A stretch of DNA of 64,000 nucleotides from Bog-756 sp963812525. GTDB taxonomy: Bacteria > Actinomycetota > Acidimicrobiia > Acidimicrobiales > RAAP-2. Positions 61,182 to 64,000 of the stretch are shown here, one piece after another. The DNA is taken from contig CAWEVL010000011.1 in the NCBI GenBank assembly GCA_963812525.1, positions 1,054,001-1,118,000 on the forward strand, written 5' to 3'. The notes beneath the pieces are model-generated. The model was not told the DNA's origin and searched no databases. It was given only the letters and a program-made list of their open reading frames with translations. Both the position numbers and the translations under genes were made by a program. Numbering within the stretch: position 1 is the stretch's first letter; every line of letters starts with the position of its first letter.

Positions 61182-62492
61182 ATGGGCCAGACATTCCAGA
61201 CCGTGGTCGGCACCAGGAAGACCCTCATGGGAAGCGTCACGGTGCTCGCCGCGCTGGCCGCACTGGTGGCCGGCGTCGGTTCGGCGAGCTCGGCGAACGC
61301 TGCGACCGACTCGAACTCGCCCCCGCCCATTCCGGCCTCCGCGTTCAAAGACTTCACCGGGATCACCTCCCACTCGGTGACCATCGGGAACGTCTCCACC
61401 CAGGTCGGCGGTCTGTTCGAGGGGGGTGCGGTCGGCACCGAGGCCTATGCCGCCTATGTGAACGCCAATGGCGGCATCCACGGACGGAAGCTCGTCGTGC
61501 GGAGCGCCGACGACCGGTTCACCGGCGCCCTCAACAAGCAGCTCACTCAGGTCGCCGTGCAGAACGATTTCGCCACGGTCGGAGGCCTGTCCCTGGAAGA
61601 CAGTTTTGGTGGATCGGTCTTGGCCGCCAACCCGCAGTTTCCCGACGTCTCGGAGTCCCTTGACCCGGCCACCCAGAAACTGCCCAACAATTTCAGCCCC
61701 GCGCCGGCGGCGCAGGGCTGGCCGCTCGGGCCCCTCGCCTACTTCAAGAAGAGGTTCCCCCACCAGATTCTTCACACCGGCACGATCATCGCCGCGGTGC
61801 CGCCCACCGTGCGGGCCTGGAACAACGAGAAGGCCGCCATGGAACATCTCGGCTACCGGGTCCAGTACGATCCAGCGCTTCCCCCGACGACGACCGACTT
61901 CACCCAGAACGTCGTGGCCATGAAGAACGCCGGGATCCAGATCCTCTTTCTCGAGCAGATGCCGCAGAACTACGCTTCGGCAGCCCTCAAGGATCTCGAC
62001 CAGCAGAACTTCCACCCGATCGTCGTCCTCGGTGCACCGGCCTACAGCGACGTACTGGTGGCCAATTCCGGAGGGGCCGCGACCGTCGACGGCGCGTATC
62101 TCGAACAGCCAGCCTCGCTCTACCTGGGCGGGGACGCCAAGGCCATCCCGTCCGTCTCCACGTTCAACTTCTGGGTGCAGAAGGTATCGCCCGGTTTCAA
62201 AACCGACTACTTCACGCTGGCCGGCTGGCTGTGTGCCGAACTTTTCGCTGACGCCCTCCACAATGCCGGCATGCACCCGAGCCGCGGGAGCGTGCTGCAG
62301 GCCCTCCGGCACATCACCAACTTTTCCAACGGCAATCTCATTCCGGCAAGCAATCCGGCCGGAAAGGTGCCGACCACCTGCTACCTCATCGGTCGGGTCG
62401 TCAGCGGCACCTTCCAGCGCCTCGACGATCCGGCGGTGAGTGCATCCACCCACGGCTACCGCTGTGACCAGCCGTACTACGTGCCCCGATGA
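61182..62492 (+). CDS. ABC transporter substrate-binding protein (branched-chain amino acid/urea type), orphan
   Basis: The 436-residue protein has a signal peptide (TLMGSVTVLAALAALVAGVGSASS) and a periplasmic-binding-protein type I fold: ITSHSVTIGNVSTQVGG, AYAAYVNANGGIHGRKLVV, FATVGGLSLEDSFGG, LPPTTTDFTQNVVAMKNAGIQILFL. The start at 61182 follows GGGGGGAA; an ATG at 61164 is an alternative. No permease or ATPase gene is adjacent, so it may serve a distant transporter or act as a sensor. There is no lipobox Cys near the signal peptide. Confidence 0.85.
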   Translation: MGQTFQTVVGTRKTLMGSVTVLAALAALVAGVGSASSANAATDSNSPPPIPASAFKDFTGITSHSVTIGNVSTQVGGLFEGGAVGTEAYAAYVNANGGIHGRKLVVRSADDRFTGALNKQLTQVAVQNDFATVGGLSLEDSFGGSVLAANPQFPDVSESLDPATQKLPNNFSPAPAAQGWPLGPLAYFKKRFPHQILHTGTIIAAVPPTVRAWNNEKAAMEHLGYRVQYDPALPPTTTDFTQNVVAMKNAGIQILFLEQMPQNYASAALKDLDQQNFHPIVVLGAPAYSDVLVANSGGAATVDGAYLEQPASLYLGGDAKAIPSVSTFNFWVQKVSPGFKTDYFTLAGWLCAELFADALHNAGMHPSRGSVLQALRHITNFSNGNLIPASNPAGKVPTTCYLIGRVVSGTFQRLDDPAVSASTHGYRCDQPYYVPR

Positions 62493-62877
62493 GTCTGGGA
62501 CCGGCGACTGCGTAGTCCGGGGCCAGGGAGGCGCAGGACACCCGCCTCAATCCATCGCCCCCCGGCACGCCTCACGACGCTCAGCCTCGTCCCGGAGCCA
62601 GCCCGAGGGACAGGGAAGGCGCCGCCAGGCACGCGGGGTCCGGGGCCGTCTCGGCGCGACGACCGGGCCGCCACACCAGGTAGGGGTGCCCGACCGGAGG
62701 CTCGCCCGGGCTCGTCTCCGTCTCGGTCCCACGAAGCCCACCTGGAGCTCCACGGCATCACCTGGGATGAACGCACCGGGGGTCGCCGCTCGGTTGCCCC
62801 CGACCGTCTGACAGGCCAGCGTGTCGGCGGTCGCCGTGGTCTATTGTGCTCGGCAAGGTCCAGACAAGGAGCGTTCG
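62493..62877. other. Intergenic region, no gene seen
   Basis: The 385-bp gap has no frame that looks coding. An AAGGAGCG ribosome site near its end sets the start of the VOC gene. Confidence 0.45.
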
Positions 62878-63303
62878 GTGACAGAACCCTTGCTCAGCGG
62901 CATCAACCACGTGGCTCTCGCCAGTCGTGACCTTGACAAGACGGTCCAGTTCTACTCAGAGGTCTTCGACCTCCAGCCGAGCGACATCAGCGTCCCCGGA
63001 GAGGAGCGCAATGTACTGCTCTTCTTCCCGGACTCGTCATTCCTCCACTTGATCGACGGATCAGCCGACGCGACCAGGGAGCGGCTCACACGTCCGGCCG
63101 GCGGGAACCTCCTCTACGAAGGTGACGCCATCGACCACATTTCCCTGTTCGCGGCCGATCGCGACGCCCTCGAGGCCATTCGCCTCCGCTTGCAGGATCG
63201 AGGTGCCTCGGACGGGAAGGTCATCGATACCGGTGGGGTCTCGGCCACCGTCCAGTTCGAGGACCCCGACGGTCGCCGGCTCGAGGTGACCGCCTACCTC
63301 TAG
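62878..63303 (+). CDS. VOC (glyoxalase/dioxygenase superfamily) protein
   Basis: The 141-residue protein is a single vicinal-oxygen-chelate unit pair: INHVALASRDLDKTVQFYSEVFDLQ (metal His), NVLLFFPDSSFLHLID, IDHISLFAADRDALEAI (second His) and VQFEDPDGRRLEVTAYL (metal Glu). Substrate unknown. The GTG at 62878 is chosen for the AAGGAG seven bases upstream rather than the in-frame GTG at 62821. A small hairpin follows the stop. Confidence 0.85.
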   Translation: MTEPLLSGINHVALASRDLDKTVQFYSEVFDLQPSDISVPGEERNVLLFFPDSSFLHLIDGSADATRERLTRPAGGNLLYEGDAIDHISLFAADRDALEAIRLRLQDRGASDGKVIDTGGVSATVQFEDPDGRRLEVTAYL

Positions 63304-63325
63304 GCTCGGTATTGGTCAAACGATT

Positions 63326-63343
63326 TGCCGGCAAGAACCGGCA
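63326..63343 (+). terminator. Short hairpin after the VOC gene
   Basis: TGCCGG-CAAGAA-CCGGCA is a perfect 6-bp stem 23 bp after the stop. No T-run follows, so its terminator role is uncertain. Confidence 0.35.
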
Positions 63344-63400
63344 GGTCACTGCGGTCCAGGTCAGGCGGCATCATGGACCTCGGACCGGATAGGGGTGGAT

Positions 63401-63406
63401 TACACT
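63401..63406 (+). promoter_or_regulatory. -10 box of a probable leaderless promoter
   Basis: TACACT is seven bases before the ATG at 63414, leaving no room for a ribosome site. Confidence 0.4.
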
Positions 63407-63413
63407 CACCCGG

Positions 63414-63833
63414 ATGACAGCGGCACGAGAGCGGATGATTCGAGATGCCGGGCGTTACGTCGAGGCGGGCGAACGATTGGTGGCCGGGGTCACGTCGTTG
63501 AACTCCATGAACCGAGAAGCGCTCGATGACTTGTCCAACGACATGAGCCTGACGGAATCGTGCAGGATTCGCGACTCCGCGACCCTGAGCAGAACCGTGG
63601 CCGAATTGCTCGACGACTTCGAGCGATGTCGACGTGCGACTCGTTCGTCCACCGCGGCAGTGCTACGGGAAGAAGGAATGACGATCACCGAGGTCGGAAA
63701 GGCCTTCGGAGTTTCCCACCAACTGGCAAGTCGCTTTGCCAAGGGACGACTGGGCGACGACGGTGAGGTCACCGTCAGGGACGGGCAAAGCTACTCGGGG
63801 CAGCCTGAGCGCAAGCCTGCGGAATCGGTATAG
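63414..63833 (+). CDS. Small helix-turn-helix protein
   Basis: The 139-residue protein is helical throughout. Residues about 87-112 (LREEGMTITEVGKAFGVSHQLASRFAKG) form a sigma-like or MerR/Xre-like HTH in which MTITEVGKAFGVS and HQLASRF are the two helices. The N-terminal part (RYVEAGERLVAGV, LDDLSNDMSLTESCRI) may be a dimerisation domain. GC content is lower than in neighbours, which hints at transfer. Function unknown; probably DNA-binding. Confidence 0.65.
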   Translation: MTAARERMIRDAGRYVEAGERLVAGVTSLNSMNREALDDLSNDMSLTESCRIRDSATLSRTVAELLDDFERCRRATRSSTAAVLREEGMTITEVGKAFGVSHQLASRFAKGRLGDDGEVTVRDGQSYSGQPERKPAESV

Positions 63834-63936
63834 GGAGCAGGCGAACACCCAATCGCCGAGCGATTCCGTTCGCGCTCGTCGCTCCCGAGAAGACCGGGCA
63901 CATCCCGGACACCGATGCGAACTCCCAGGTCGCACC

Positions 63937-64000
63937 ATGACGGATGAGGGTGACGCACCGGGAAGCGTCCGGAACGGCTCGGCCGCGGCGATCGGCCCGT
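63937..64000 (+). CDS. Possible gene start cut by the window end
   Basis: An ATG at 63937 opens a frame (MTDEGDAPGSV) that stays open to the last base. Too short to identify. Confidence 0.25.
   Translation, partial: MTDEGDAPGSVRNGSAAAIGP

Noticed and set aside
62440..62811. Short frames after the substrate-binding protein gene
   Set aside because: No similarity, no start signals and shadow-like composition.

Overview
The window is high-GC (roughly 70 %) DNA with GTG/TTG starts, many overlapping stop/start codons, several leaderless-looking promoters with a TANNNT box 6-7 nt before the ATG, and an actinobacterial type of SOS box. Gene content (DEDDh/GIY-YIG exonuclease, CysNC fusion, P450 and acyl-CoA genes, an Rv3717-like amidase) points to an actinobacterium, probably an Acidimicrobiia-like lineage; the lineage is inference. 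I see no rRNA, tRNA, CRISPR array, insertion sequence or phage gene.

Region 1 (1-20.8 kb) is mostly housekeeping and metabolism: the 3' part of a penicillin-acylase/PvdQ-type acylase, a fructosamine-kinase-like protein, a frameshifted FtsX-like permease, an SOS-controlled exonuclease, TrpD, an acyl-CoA dehydrogenase (frameshifted at its end), a dienoyl-CoA-reductase-like SDR, an enoyl-CoA hydratase, an aldo/keto reductase, a P450, a zinc-ribbon membrane protein with a cell-wall amidase, and cysD-cysNC for making PAPS.

Region 2 (20.9-60.3 kb) is a large cell-surface polysaccharide locus. It holds two divergent sulfatase-family genes; a plus-strand operon of a three-module GH26-like anchored hydrolase, a HlyD-like adaptor and a processive GT2 synthase (27.4-35.2 kb); a minus-strand operon of GT2, giant beta-propeller/lectin protein, GT2, GT-C enzyme and GH5-like hydrolase (46.8-35.3 kb); and a second minus-strand group of GH5-like hydrolase, PQQ-type sugar dehydrogenase, a second giant propeller/lectin protein and a lectin/Ig protein (59.6-47.3 kb). 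Five secreted proteins share 17 copies of one lectin-like module.

The most interesting signal is regulatory. Upstream of cysD, of the second sulfatase-family gene, of the GH26-adaptor-GT2 operon and of the GT2-propeller operon lies the same twin element: two palindromes of the form CAC-N5-GTG with centres 20-21 bp apart. This ties sulfate activation, a sulfatase-like enzyme and polysaccharide assembly into one proposed regulon. The model (inference) is a synthase-dependent, possibly sulfated exopolysaccharide system with its own surface lectins and hydrolases. No sulfotransferase and no obvious regulator is in the window.

Region 3 (60.3-64 kb) has a LuxR-type regulator remnant, an orphan ABC substrate-binding protein, a VOC protein and a small HTH protein. 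Two clear single-site frameshifts in conserved genes (near 4730 and 8971), and a possible third (15047), suggest either decaying genes or indel errors in the assembly.
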